Under the pieces are notes generated by a model. That model saw only the letters and a list, made by a program, of their open reading frames with translations. It ran no database searches and was not told the DNA's origin. A stretch of 64,000 bases of DNA, taken from contig CM060731.1 of assembly GCA_030704615.1 (NCBI GenBank), positions 66,322,756 to 66,386,755 on the forward strand. Direction: 5' to 3'. This DNA comes from Takakia lepidozioides (lineage: Eukaryota > Streptophyta > Takakiopsida > Takakiales > Takakiaceae). Position numbers and translations under genes: made by a program. Below are positions 1-11,226 of this stretch, in pieces; positions within the stretch are counted from its first letter, which is position 1, and each line of letters begins with the position of its first letter.

Positions 1-1637
1 GAGGCATTTGAGATCTATGAGCAAATGATATGGGAAGGGGTGATGCCTGATAGGGTCACATTCACTTGCATTCTCAATGCCTGTGCCAGTCTGGGAGACC
101 TGGAAAAGGGCAAAGAGGTGCATGTTGACATCATGAAAGCTGGAATTGGGCTAGATTCCATTCTAGAGACTGCCCTGGTTAATATGTATGCCAAATGTGG
201 GAGTATAAAGGATGCACGTCTAGTGTTTGACAGTATGGCGCAAAGAGATGTGGTGTCATGGAACGCCATGACTCAGGATTTGCACAGCATGGGTGTAGTA
301 GCGAGGCCTTGGAGATCTATGAGCAAATGCTGCAGAAAGGAATGAGTTGCATTTCTCAATGCATGTGCCAACCTTGCAGCCTTGGAAAAGGGAAGAGAGG
401 TCCATGCTGACATCAGCAAGGTGGGCATTGTGGCAGATACCATCCTAGAGAATGCCCTTGTTGACATGTATGTGAAGTCTGCACATGATTAGTTTAGCAA
501 GGGCAATTCCAAAAGGCAACTGAATTCTGGCAGCGAATGCAACGAGAGGGCTTGAAGCCAAATGAGATCACCTATTTGAGCATCCTCAATTCATGTGCCA
601 GCCCACTAGCCCTGGAATAGGGCAAGTGGCTTCATGCGGACATTGTTGAGGCCGGACTTGAGTCGGTTGGCCAGGTGGCCAATGCCCTTGTCACCATATA
701 TTGCAAGTGCAGGGATTTTCTAAATGCATGCCAAGTGTTTGACAAAATGCCCGAACGAGATGTGTTCTCATGGAGTGTGATCATTTCAGGGTCATCTTAG
801 CAAGGAGGTGGTGCGCAAGCATTTGATTTCTATTGGCAAATGCAACAAGAAGGTGTAAGCCTGACTAGATCACTTTCATTAGTATCCTTAGCGCATGCTC
901 CAAGTTAGCAGTCTTGCATGAAGGGAGGAAGGTCCGTGACCACATGGTGATCAATTCTGGATTTGAGTCAGGTGTCTCAGTGGGTACTACTCTTATTGTC
1001 ATCTATGTCAAGTGCGGGAGTCTGGGGGTTGCAAGACAAGTGTTTGACAAAATTATTGGAAAGAACACAGTGTCATGGAATGCTATGATTGTAGGATATG
1101 CCCAGCATGGTTTCGGTATTTTGGCCCTAAAACTCTTTGAAGGGATGCAACAGGAAGGGGTGAAACCGACCAACGTCACTTTTATTGGAATCCTCTCTGC
1201 ATGCAGTCATGCGGGCCTACTAGATGAGGGTTGTCATTTCCCTTCTATGAATTAAGTTCATGGTATCACACCAACAGAGTTAACTATGGCTGCATGGTTG
1301 ACCTTCTTGGCCATGTAGGGCCGTTGGATGAAGCAGAGGACTTTATCAGCAACATGCCAATCAACCCTAGTGCTTCAGTGTGGGGGGCTTGCTTGGCACC
1401 TGCAGAATCCATGGCCATGTGGCGCTAGCAGAACAAGCTGCATGTCACATGTTCAAGTTAGAACTGGACAATGTTGCACTGTATGTGCTGCTTTCAAATG
1501 TCTATTCTATGGCTGGAAGATGGGGTGATGTAGCCAAGGTGAGAAAAGCAATGGAGGAGAGTGGTGTGAGAAAGAAGTTGGGGAAAAGCTGGATTGAGGT
1601 CAATCATAGGGTACACACATTTGTTTCAAGGGCATAG
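1..1637 (+). pseudogene. Decayed PLS-class PPR gene (3' part, E/E+ end, no DYW)
   Basis: The first 345 bases read as clean PPR repeats (VTFTCILNACASL, LVNMYAKCGSIKDARLVFD), and the frame enters from outside the window. After about position 340 the same protein continues only by changing frame repeatedly and crossing stops (near 342, 490, 620 and 800). A clean block at 914-1250 has repeats ending in a SACSHAGLLDEG-type motif. The E motif follows at about 1250-1600 (CMVDLLG, YVLLSNVYSMAGRWGDVAKV) in two further frames. It ends with KSWIEVNHRVHTFVS and a stop at 1635-1637, so the DYW deaminase domain is missing. Related proteins are organellar RNA-binding editing factors; this copy cannot encode one. 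It resembles the two large PPR genes at 35 and 49 kb and is probably a dead paralogue. Confidence 0.9.
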
Positions 1638-3860
1638 CTATTTTAGATACCCATCCTTATAGTAGGTGGGTGTACGATTGTCAACCCCCATTGTTCAATG
1701 TGGGAGGGAGAGATGGTAATGGACTCAGCAAGTGACTTGCTGCACTGGCTCAACTGGCACATTAAATCTATTTTTTTGGCGGGATCATGCACCCATAAAA
1801 GGTTTTCAAGTGAATTATTTGACAAAAATGTAGCATGTCTGGTTTTCCTCGCTTCCACTGAGATATTATGCTTATGTTCATGATATGCATACAATGTCTT
1901 TGTCACTACCTAAGAGAGTCACTTATGGAATTCCATCCTCATAAGGATGTGAAGATGCCTAAGAACATACGTGGGGCTGCTCATGGCTTCGACTGGCATG
2001 CAACAGTCTCATGGACTGTTGCTCTAGGGCCTGCGATTGTCATATGATAAAATCATGGAATGGATGCATGCATGATTGCTTTTACATGCAAGTTGGAGAG
2101 TCACTACAACTTTGGGATGAATGAACCGTACATAATGTATATTGGGAATGAATGAAGATAAGAAGTTATCATACTATGAATGAAAACACACACAGAAAGT
2201 ATGAGTGCATATGTGCATATAGTGCCTGTACACTCATGTTGACTTGTGAATGTCGTGTGCAGACTGTGCTCTTCATTTCCAAGATGAGTTGTCTGATAGA
2301 ATTGAAATATTGTTCTTTGCATCCCATGTTGCGTTTGCTGTTTGTTTTATAGGTTCATTGAAAGGACTTGTTGGAAATGATAAGTTTCATGTAGAGCAAT
2401 GCCTAGCCCGGAATTGGTTTTGATATGCCCAATACATGGGCAACGTACTATTTGCAGTAAGAATGAAGTAGTCGAAATCCAAGGTTCTATTCTCTTCATA
2501 GCCATGGAATTAGACAGCCTGAATCTTGTCCCCTATCACTTAGAAGCTATGTACCACATTGTTGTCAAGCATGTTCAATAACTGGGGATGAGTATATGTA
2601 TATGAGAGCTCAAGTACTCTGTAAATTCATTTCTCTCTTCAAAATCCACCTTGCTTGTTTCTGCTGTCGCATTTCACGGGATGTTCCATCGTACCAAAGA
2701 CTATGGTTTGTGGGTGAGGCAATGGATGTTGGATTAGTTGTGGAAATGTTGTTGGACAAAAATTTATTGAACAGATACGCCAAGAGAAGTATTCGTGTGC
2801 ACTATGTAGATATCCCCTTTTGAAGTCTCAGACACTTCATTGCAGCCGGAGAAGCACGGAGTAGGTGATGACCCACAAACAGAGGAAGAGTATTGGGGAC
2901 ATCCAAGCAGCAAACGTCACAACTCTCACTAGGCCGAGATCCCCTCCATGAAATTCCTATGCAGAATTCACGACTTCATGTCTCACATGAGATAGTTGCA
3001 GGAAACGTGGGGAATATGTGGCCAGATTCCAGGGAGAATGCACTAGCAAACATTGGTGGGAATGGGTCATGGATGACCACCATGCCAACAGCCAATGTCT
3101 TCAAGCAGTTTCAGGAAGCTCCCCTACAGGTAAATCTCATCCCATTTTGGAACCCCAAATGAGTACCAAACCTACAACCAACATACATGTGACTGAAACC
3201 ATTTGGCCCTACCTTAGGCTGGTTTGTTACTGGGGTTGAAGGGTCCAAGCATTGGCTTGATGAAAAAGATCGTGCTTTTACCTCTTGTTGCCACTCACGT
3301 CTGGGCATGAGGCAAGTCACCATGCACTATCACTGTTGGTTCCAAACGCTACCAACGATGGCTCAAAGAGTTCAAAATGAGTTGGTATCTATAACATGGA
3401 TTTATTGTAGTTGGCAGGGAAATTGCTGTGATACATAAATCAGTTATCTGTGTTGGTCTGTAAGGCTTACTAGTCCCTTGGTCCCTGGTGACCATGGGGC
3501 TCGACTTGGAATTACATCAGCAATGCCATCACCAAATTTTCTTGCAATGACCTCCATGGGCAAGCTGCCAAAGAGCATACACCTTTGGAGGATTGTGAGA
3601 GACAGTGGATGACCATAGGTGCCTAATCAATGAGATGGAGTTCAGAGGAACACATTATGGAAATGGTGCATATGGAGACACAAATCAATTTTACATTTAA
3701 TTAAGATTGGGAGTGCACATAGTTTGTATGAACAGATCATTTGTTGTCTCTGGGGTTGTCTTTCTTTTGCCAATGATTCACAGGAAGCTGAAGCAAGTGG
3801 CAATACCTTCTAGCAACTTTTTAAAAATTGCAGCCAGTTTTTCAGCTTCACATGTTTGAA
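1638..3860. other. No recognised gene
   Basis: Only short open frames occur here, for example 2596-2823 and 2893-3162 on the plus strand. None shows a recognisable motif or convincing splice-linked continuation. The stretch may contain the old 3' flank of the PPR pseudogene. I see no repeat shared with the rest of the window. Confidence 0.5.
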
Positions 3861-5068
3861 TCATCTTCTATAACAGAGTTTAACAGAGTTTTTCAGCTTT
3901 GACGCACCAAGTTCATGGACCCTTGCCCTCGTGTAGGCCTCGCATATGAGGGACTCGTATTCATCAATATCATATGTCTCGCGGTATTCCCTCCGGTTCT
4001 CTATCATTTTGCTCTCCTTCATCGTGATTGCTGCGTCTGCCAGCACTTGTAGCAGCGTGAAAACCTACACAACCAATGCCTAGCATAAATCCTCAGCAAG
4101 ATATAAATGATGCGAACTGTAATTGCATGCATAGCTGCAACTGAACCCAACCCTAAACCTCTGACAATGGTGTGCATGTCATTTATCCTAAACCCTAAAC
4201 CCCAAAACATCATGAATGGACTGCAGATAATATGAAATATGTCAATATGGAGAGTGATTATGGACCAGAGTAGTGATCTAAGTTGTTATGGAAGGAAAAC
4301 AAAACAATAGAACATATGTGCACGTCCCTGGAGTGAACCATTGATTATGGAAAGTGATGCCCGAGGTCACCTTCAATTCTTGTAATACAACATCAAAAAT
4401 TGCAAAGTCAGCAGCTTTATGCCTTACCAGTCTCCCCAGGTCCCGAAAGTATTAGCAAAGTAACAAACTCTTCACCTCAGCTCCATATGAAACCCACTCT
4501 TCACCTCAGCTACATGTAAAAGCTTGCATGAAGTGCCCAAAACTAGCAAAACAGGCCCACTTTTGCACTTTGCTAACTACTGTAGTGAGAAAATGAGACC
4601 TGAGTCACAATATGCAGATTTGTGAACCTATGCATTCAATATATGTGAAAGAACCAACAAAGAACGATTAGGTTTCGGATGCTCATTGCAAAACTCACTT
4701 ACCCGCAAAGTATAACCTGGAGGAAGAGCAGAATGAAAATCCAGAGAAGACAAACGGACAAAGTCGATCGTTTTTGGAGCGATAATAAGGACCTGCACGC
4801 AAGAAACGTTTGGAGCGCAAGCATTGCAACCTCTGAACACGGCGAAACCATCTTGCATCGTAGCAGGATTGCCCACTGCTGTCCACAAATTCGACGTGCA
4901 TGACGGGACGCGGTACACCAACACCAACAATAGCAGCGAAAGCGAGAGCTGGTACGTGTATTCTCCAATGGCATGTCCGGGGAGGATGAAGGCATGTATG
5001 GGGGAAGGAGGACGATGCCATGCATGAGGGCAGGATGGGAGGAGGGATGGGGATGCGGGAGAGGGCAC
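3861..5068 (-). CDS. Possible multi-exon gene, unknown function
   Basis: Two exon-like blocks lie on the minus strand. One (about 4694-4790) runs from a good acceptor (ttgcgtgcag) to a good donor (gtaagt) and encodes APKTIDFVRLSSLDFHSALP in one frame. The other (3861-4046) encodes a 61-residue stretch with ESLICEAYTRARVHELG. That second block is clearly related to a plus-strand ORF at 43669 (DDLICEAHSKANVQELG), so it belongs to a family. The 5' side lies in a GC-rich stretch at 5.0-5.3 kb that could be its promoter. I do not recognise the protein, and the joining of the blocks is inference. It may be transposon-derived, since the relative at 43.7 kb lies inside a Mutator-like element. Confidence 0.3.
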
Positions 5069-5340
5069 GTCTCATGTCCTGGCAGCGGGACATGAGGCAC
5101 GGGAGGGTGTGCCGCGCGGCTACAACCGCGCTCTATGCGGGCGATGGAGGCGGGGGTGGGCGGGGGTGGCGGGGGGTTGAACCGGCTCCCTCGCATTCAA
5201 CTCCGGGGCCCCATCTAATGCTTGGCCCCGTTCTCAGGCGAAAACGCAAGGTTCCCTGGTGCTTTCGGCACAAGCTAGCCGGGGCTGCACCTCGTTTGGG
5301 CGATCAATTTAGATTTTGCCCCCGGAAATCGTAAAGGGGT
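5030..5340. promoter_or_regulatory. GC/CpG-rich stretch, possible promoter
   Basis: This is much richer in G and C, with many CpG steps, than the AT-rich DNA that follows. It sits at the 5' side of the possible minus-strand gene at 3.9-5.1 kb. No clear TATA box was chosen. Promoter function is inference from composition and position. Confidence 0.25.
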
Positions 5341-6176
5341 GCTGCGGGCCTTTTTTTTTTGTGCTATTTTGCTTTTTTTTTTCGCCTAAAAAGGAGGGCT
5401 GTTACACACCACGAGTTGCAACCGCATAGGCCTTGCAATAAGTAGAAGAGCAAAAGAGATAGCACCCGTTTGCAAACACACCTAAACCTACAAAACATTA
5501 AATATGGGCAAGAAGGCAACAACTATCTCCAACACTTACCCAAGCAACCGTTCCCACATAGAGGCTTTCATGTAGACCATCATGGCCATGGTGTATGGTG
5601 GCTGCAAGGCTTTGTGAGAAAGTCTCTTGAACAAACATACCCTTTTTTAGGACAAAAAAATAAATACATGTCAAAATTGGACCCAAGTTGTCTTCGTGTG
5701 GAATTAATGCTAAAACAATTCAAGCATCACACTTCAGTTTCAAAATACCAAACATTGTTGTCTTTATATATATTCAGCACTAACCATCGTATCAGTAGCT
5801 TCGTTCTTAGGTGTTGATTACATATTTAAGCAATTATTAGTACTAGACATTCACAAGTACAACAATATGTTGGTACCTTTAATCAATATTGAAGTCCACA
5901 ACAATTGTTTCAGCACAAATAGTACAATTAGGGTCCAAATTTGAGATGTAAGACAATATTATTGTTATGAAAAATATGTGGTAGTTGTCTTCTTCGATAG
6001 GTCCACCTATTGACTTTCTTTTACCTCACGATTTACCCAAGTCCCACTCCTTGTGAGAAAATCTTCTATGTTTTCTCCAACTCATGAAAAATGATGATGA
6101 AATTCTTACCAAATATATTAAGAGTATATTAAAAAAAATCATATAATTACAAAGAAATACAATAACTGTAAAATTC
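5341..6176. other. AT-rich intergenic DNA, nothing recognised
   Basis: Short T runs near 5350-5385, then AT-rich sequence with one unremarkable open frame (5470-5817). No motif, RNA gene or repeat shared with the rest of the window was seen. Confidence 0.5.
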
Positions 6177-6700
6177 TAGTGACGACTGAAGGTCGGAGAC
6201 TAGTTTAAGCGTAGTGCAGGAATAGGGTGTAATAGTACTACGTCATCGTCGTCACGTTAGGTAGGCCACATCATCAACGTATATTTTTGAAACTGCCCAG
6301 ACTGCCCCCCAAAAAAACCGAATTATGATTTTTATTTTTATTTATTTTTATTTTTGGGTCAAATCTGCTCAAATATTACTTCTTCTCTTTCATTTGTTTC
6401 TTCACATATTCAATGTAAATTTTATAACAATTCTAAACATAATTTTGGTTTTGTGATAAGCACATTTTAATTTACTAATATTATAAGATAGTACATATAA
6501 ATATGATAATGGTAATAGCTAATGAAATGTCAAGATCTTAATATTGAGTTTTTGTCTCTTGTCTACATTTTGGATAAAGTAAAATATAGATTTATTAATG
6601 TATTATAATTATACAACGATAAATTCAAAAACAATCATATTGAAAATAAAATGAATAAATGCAACACCATTAATAAACCCAAAAAAATGTATTATTGCTA
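6177..6700 (+). repeat. Dispersed AT-rich repeat A, copy 1
   Basis: It begins with agtgacgactgaaggt, followed by a tract with atagggtgt and cgtcatcg. It then enters an AT-rich body with ttcaatgtaaatttta and taacaattcta. The same order of blocks recurs at 7362 in the same orientation, and a short head fragment recurs near 40370. Its 3' limit is not clear. No coding capacity is visible, so it is a dispersed non-autonomous repeat of unknown class. Confidence 0.6.
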
Positions 6701-7361
6701 AAAAGGGAAAAAGAACACATAAATTCGAAAACTCTAAGAATAATGTACGAACTTAATGCATGCATGTGATCTCAGACATGATGCCGGTTTCCGGCATATC
6801 AAATCTTCCTCACCCCCTCTTGCAGATTGGAACGGGGTTACACTCGAGTGATGAGATGACACGGAATGAAGTGTAACTCCATTCAGTGTAATCCCCACTT
6901 GGAGTTACATTTGGTCTTGAAATTTAACTAAATCCAAATTAGGGAAATATAAAGAGTATTAGGAGTAGTTACACAAGACAGTAGGTGACATGAACCATAG
7001 AAGCCAAGGGTGACACTACCACTCATCATGAATCAAACCTTGCATCTCATCGTCTCCATTACCATCACCTTACCAATATGCTGCTTACCACAGTTTGGCA
7101 ATATCTTGCAAAGTATTCAATAGTGAATCCACGAAGGAAGAAGTTGGGAGGATTTGACGGGGCCAGCCAAAGGAGCCCATGCCACCTAAATCCGATGAAT
7201 AAACCATCATATCGTATATGTGCATTAAGTTCTTATATTCTTCCTATTGTTTTTTCGCATAAAATGTATTTCCAATCAAAATAAAATAAATGTTGAGCTT
7301 TTTGTAAAACTTTAATTTTGTTCCTAGAAATAATACGGAGCAACACACAGCTCTAGTTTTA
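6700..7361. other. Intergenic DNA with a weak inverted repeat
   Basis: No gene recognised. Around 6835-6895 a ggggttacact block is followed by an approximate reverse complement (agtgtaatcccc), which could fold into a hairpin. Confidence 0.35.
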
Positions 7362-9010
7362 GTGACGACTGAAGGTTAGAAACAAATTTAGTGTAGAACA
7401 AGAATAGGGTGTCATCATCGTCAACCATGACGTCATCGCCATTAGACAAGTGCCCGATTTTTTTTTAATTTTTATTTTTAAACTTTTGAAAATGTCTCTT
7501 GAGAATCTACTCTAATGTCGCTATCTTCATTTCTTTTTCTTCACTTCTTCAATGTAAATGTTAAGGGGCAGTGGAAATTTGGGAACTCTCCTCGACCTTT
7601 CTTCACGTTCACCGCAAAGAAAGCTTACAGTGCGCTTAAGCAACCCCTCTCTATGCCAAATGGAACACTAGATGGGGGCATGCTAATTTTGTGTTGGAAA
7701 ACTACTGTATCTAGAAATTGATATGGGAAAAAAACAAGCCTGCAAAGCTCAGCGCCTTCTTATGGCAGATTGCCAATAGGATATTGAAAGTAGGACAGTT
7801 CTTGGCTTTCCAGGACGCAATTTTATGCAGATGTTGCTCGATTCAAACTATAGAAAGTCTGGAACACTGTCTCCTCTACTGTTTGACACCACTGGCAATC
7901 TGGCACTTGGTTCTGGCATTCTATCATCCCTGGGGATCGCCACCTCAAGGGCCCATTGCCCTGCTCCTCAATTACAATAAGAGAGAAAAAACAAAAGCCT
8001 CGGAATGCCCAGTTTATGAAACCCTTAGATCAGCTACCCTATTGCACTTATGGAAAGCCAGATGTAAATGGTCCTTGGACTCTCACAACACCTCAGTCAC
8101 AACAAATCCTTACTCAGGTTTTCTTTGACTTGACCATTGCTACCAAACACGCATGGGCTGAAATGTGTGCAGAAATCGTCAAAAAAGACCCCAACGTCAG
8201 TTTGCTCTCTTCAACACCTTTCAGGCGACCTGGGGAAGAGACAGACTCATTTGCACATGCTCTGATTCAAGCTCATGCGAGTGGCCTTTAGGAATTCCCA
8301 TCTCTTGGAGGCATCACTGGTCCTTCATCTTCAGCATCCCCGGAGTTTGACAAATCGGACATCAATTGGAAACATGTAAAGGTGGAATCTCGGGCACGGC
8401 TGCATTTTCATGGATAGACACCATCAATTCTGTTGCTTTCTCTATATCATAACCCCTGTCTTGGCTCATTCTTTGTGTTCAACCTAGGCTATCCTCTTAC
8501 CCACGTAGAGCTCTCTAGTCTCGTCAGACTGCTACAGTCTACTTTGTCTTGCATCTTTCAATAGGAGCTCCTTACTGGCTTAAGTCTCTGATCACTTCCA
8601 GGTCATAGATTCGAGCTCTAGTCTCAAGCCTCATGTCAAGCATTCAGTCATAGTTCGCATGGTATCTCCAACACGGTTCTCGTGTGTTAAGCCTCATGGC
8701 AGCCTACAGGCATGTAAGGGTTTTAATTTTTTTCCCTGCAATAATTATCAATAAAACTAACAAGGGCTCCAAACCCTTTCACCAAAAAAATAAAAAATAA
8801 AAAATAAAAATGTTATAACAATTCTAGATATAATTATGATAAAACCACCAAAATAAACTCAATAGTTAAATGCCCAATTTTTTAATTACTAACCTGTTAT
8901 GATAGACATAAATTAATAAATTATAAATATACATCAACAAACTCTATAATAGATACTAAATGTATGTACATCTATTTAATCCTTGTATCTAAGAATTTAA
9001 TTTTTACTTG
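7362..9010 (+). repeat. Dispersed repeat A, copy 2, split by a LINE fragment
   Basis: The left half (7362-7563) matches the head of copy 1 and runs to ttcaatgtaaatgtta. The right half resumes at 8808 with ttataacaattctag, exactly where copy 1 continues. The intervening 1.24 kb is the LINE fragment described separately. Lining up the two copies reconstructs the empty site, so this is an insertion and not a coincidental arrangement. Confidence 0.6.
7564..8807 (+). mobile_element. 5'-truncated L1-type LINE with zf-RVT domain remnant
   Basis: The ORF at 7718-8128 reads as the zinc-binding reverse-transcriptase tail (zf-RVT) of plant L1-like LINEs: KLSAFLWQIANRILKVG, then CRCC, then ESLEHCLLYC. 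Flanking frames (7515-7721, 7956-8291) continue the protein, so it is frameshifted and dead. The 3' end is a typical A-rich tail of AAAAAAT units at 8784-8810. The fragment is flanked by an 8-bp target-site duplication, aaatgtta, at 7556-7563 and 8808-8815. Most of the reverse transcriptase and all of the endonuclease are absent, as expected for a 5'-truncated insertion. It is a different LINE lineage from the CT-tailed family elsewhere in the window. Confidence 0.85.
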
Positions 9011-9039
9011 TTAGGATTTGGATTGCATCGCTGTATTAT

Positions 9040-9400
9040 TCCCCCATGACATATTTGAATCTGCTGAAATGCCTCCTTGGTTTAGAATCTGTAGAGCCTC
9101 TGTCAGGCTGCCTGCCGCACAAAGTATCTTCACATGCCCAGAAGTGCCAGAAGGGCATTGTGGACTCCCTCTCTTGATCCTCTAATTTCAAAAGCTGTGG
9201 TCATGGTTGAGGTGGTGCCGCTGCAGCTGTTGCCTTTAGTTGATCATCTACCCATGCAGGTTTCTTGTAGGTACTGATCCACTTGGAATCAAGGTAATCT
9301 GGAGCTTGAAGTCCAGCCCTCTTGGATGAATCTGGACCCACACTCTATCCGTGCTCCTTCAGCTATCCATGCCTCTGCACAAATACTTCCATAGTTGGAA
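9040..9400 (-). pseudogene. Remnant of a PDF-motif/PPR fusion gene (N-terminal part)
   Basis: Reading the minus strand, 9400-9230 encodes the second half of an OSB-type PDF motif (PRGLDFK, then after a frameshift KWISTYKKPAWVDDQLKAT). About 110 bases further on come ILCAAGSLTEALQILNQGG and GISAD, the characteristic N-terminus of the PPR genes at 38 and 49.7 kb. The order PDF then PPR start is therefore the same as in both intact genes. The sequence then dissolves into AT-rich DNA near 9040. It is broken by at least one frameshift and by loss of all repeats. Confidence 0.75.
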
Positions 9401-9974
9401 GTTATCTCCCGTGAATTTCTCAATATTCGTCACGTTCTTAGAATCTATCTTCACTGATGCCATTTCTTCCATCACCCTTACTTCTACAGAAAGAAAACCT
9501 CTCACACAGCATTAAGCGATTGTGGGCCCATAACCTATTGGAAATATTAATTTCACTGCTTGCTCATAGTTGTTTACAGAGTAGCCAGTAAGTTATGAAG
9601 AAGCTATCCAACACTATTGAAACACTAAGAAGTACGCGGCTTATCAATCTACAAGGCAATCCATGGAATCAATGATGCTCACACATCTGTAAGTAGAACT
9701 ACACCACGCTATGGACACACATAAAACTAACTGAGTATCGTCTGCCACCCAAAAATACAAGTGCTACTAAGTGCGGGAGATCCAACTAGCTAGAGTTTCA
9801 AAATGTGACTGATTGGCATCTGTGATTGCGACTGCTCGGTGGATTGCCACCTATTTGCTGACTATGACTATTCGACTAGCATGGTCCAAATGTCAATGAC
9901 GGACTGGATCTTCAATTTCAACACCTGTTACATGAGAACACATCAATTGAATATCAGTAAATCTTGCACCTTGG

Positions 9975-10290
9975 ATGCTTGCATAAGAAGTAATGTATGC
10001 ATGAAGAACGATCAAGCACATGCCCGACCTCATTCATCTGCCCAGACAACCTCTTTAGCTCAGCATGGATTTCCTCAATTTGTGGATGCAGTTCGTCATT
10101 TACAACCTCTGTTCTCCATCATCTTTCTCACCTTTGCTTCATCGTCCCACCTCCCAGCTGCATCATAGATGTTTGAGAGCAGCACATAGCTGGCTGCAGG
10201 GGGGTGTAGATCTGACTCAGGAAGGCCTTTTGTTGCACGCTCGGCTAGCTTCAAATCGGTGTGAACTCTACAGGCACCAAACAACACAGC
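9975..10290 (-). pseudogene. PPR E-domain remnant
   Basis: The minus strand encodes LFGACRVHTDLKLAERA, YVLLSNIYDAAGRWDDEAKV and RKMMENRG, a typical PPR E motif. After a deletion and frameshift it continues as HPQIEEIHAELKRLSGQM, the start of the DYW region. The PGxSxIEVxxxVHTF box between these blocks is missing, and the CxxC deaminase core is absent. Along the minus strand this C-terminal remnant lies just upstream of the PDF/PPR N-terminal remnant at 9.0-9.4 kb, so two PPR genes may once have stood head to tail here. Confidence 0.8.
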
Positions 10291-10403
10291 TCCCTCTTCC
10301 CTGCAGGGTTCGCAGTCGTGGAGTCAAGCAACTCCCATGGGCCCACCATAGTCGCGGGGACGACGGGCGGGCAGCCCGAAATGTTTGTTTTTTGAGCTCC
10401 TGT

Positions 10404-10431
10404 TAACAAACTGCCGCGCGGCAGTTTGTTA
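10404..10431. repeat. 28-bp perfect palindrome
   Basis: The sequence around taacaaactgccgc is followed directly by its exact reverse complement, with no spacer. It could form a cruciform. It sits in a GC-rich patch with further ctagctaaccgg-type inverted pieces up to 10520, just before the long G run. Function unknown. Confidence 0.9.
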
Positions 10432-10523
10432 GCAGCCAAGTGCGGCCGCCGTCTAGTTTCATGCCAGACCTGCTAACCGGAGCGCTAGCTGCGGCCAGTG
10501 GCCTGCTAGCTAACCGGCAGGTG

Positions 10524-10524
<1 letters not shown>

Positions 10525-10557
<33 letters not shown>
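10525..10557 (+). repeat. Poly-G tract (33 G)
   Basis: An uninterrupted run of 33 G residues, immediately 3' of the GC-rich palindromic patch. It could form a G-quadruplex, or its length could be a sequencing or assembly artefact. Confidence 0.9.
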
Positions 10558-10559
<2 letters not shown>

Positions 10560-11154
10560 TTACACACAGGGCACACTTAAACGCTTCATTCAAGTTTTCT
10601 CTCTATAATGAATTAGTAACCACCAGTAATAATGAAAAGACAAAGCTCTTGATTCTCTTGGGATATGGTCTCGAGACTCGACCACAATCCATCTTGTTTC
10701 CCATCTTTGGCCCTAGGTCCTACACTGATCCTAATGCATGTGGAAGTCAGGATTGATGAGTTGACTTATGAGTCATGAATGGTCTCAATGTTCAATAGAA
10801 CTTTATTGGATTTGTACTTGGGGGATGGAATGATGGAAGAGGGTATTGAGATTCGAGACTCTTTAAGAGGGGTCTTTGAAGAATGTAAGGCAGAAACACC
10901 CAAATATGAGCGTGACCTTGAATGGACCCCTATTTTTGTGTATAAAAGTGACTTCATAGGTCCTTGAATGGATGGATAGAATCAAGTGATTTATTTAAGG
11001 TCTACCCCTGGGGGGTGCACTCCTCATTAAATGTACCAGCCACGTGCGTGCACAGGAGGGGGTATTTTAAACCCCCCCATGTACAACATTATACATACAG
11101 AGGGGGGTTTAAAACACCTTAAATATAATTTTACAGGAGGGGGTTGTTGAGTTT

Positions 11155-11226
11155 TAAGGGATAGTGTAGTGGTAAGAATGACGTTTACGCCGCGATGCAC
11201 CGCGGGATCGAATCGCGGGATGGTCG
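11155..11226 (+). ncRNA. tRNA-like block, possible SINE head
   Basis: Contains tagtgtagtgg, close to a pol III A box, at 11162-11172, and ggatcgaatcg, close to a B box, from 11205. The spacing of 43 matches tRNA promoters. A tRNA cloverleaf is not convincing because the acceptor ends do not pair well. Downstream is gtttgtttgtttg. Best read as a decayed tRNA or the head of a tRNA-derived SINE. Confidence 0.4.

Noticed and set aside
11155-11226. Functional tRNA gene
   Set aside because: A and B boxes are present but the acceptor and anticodon stems do not form.
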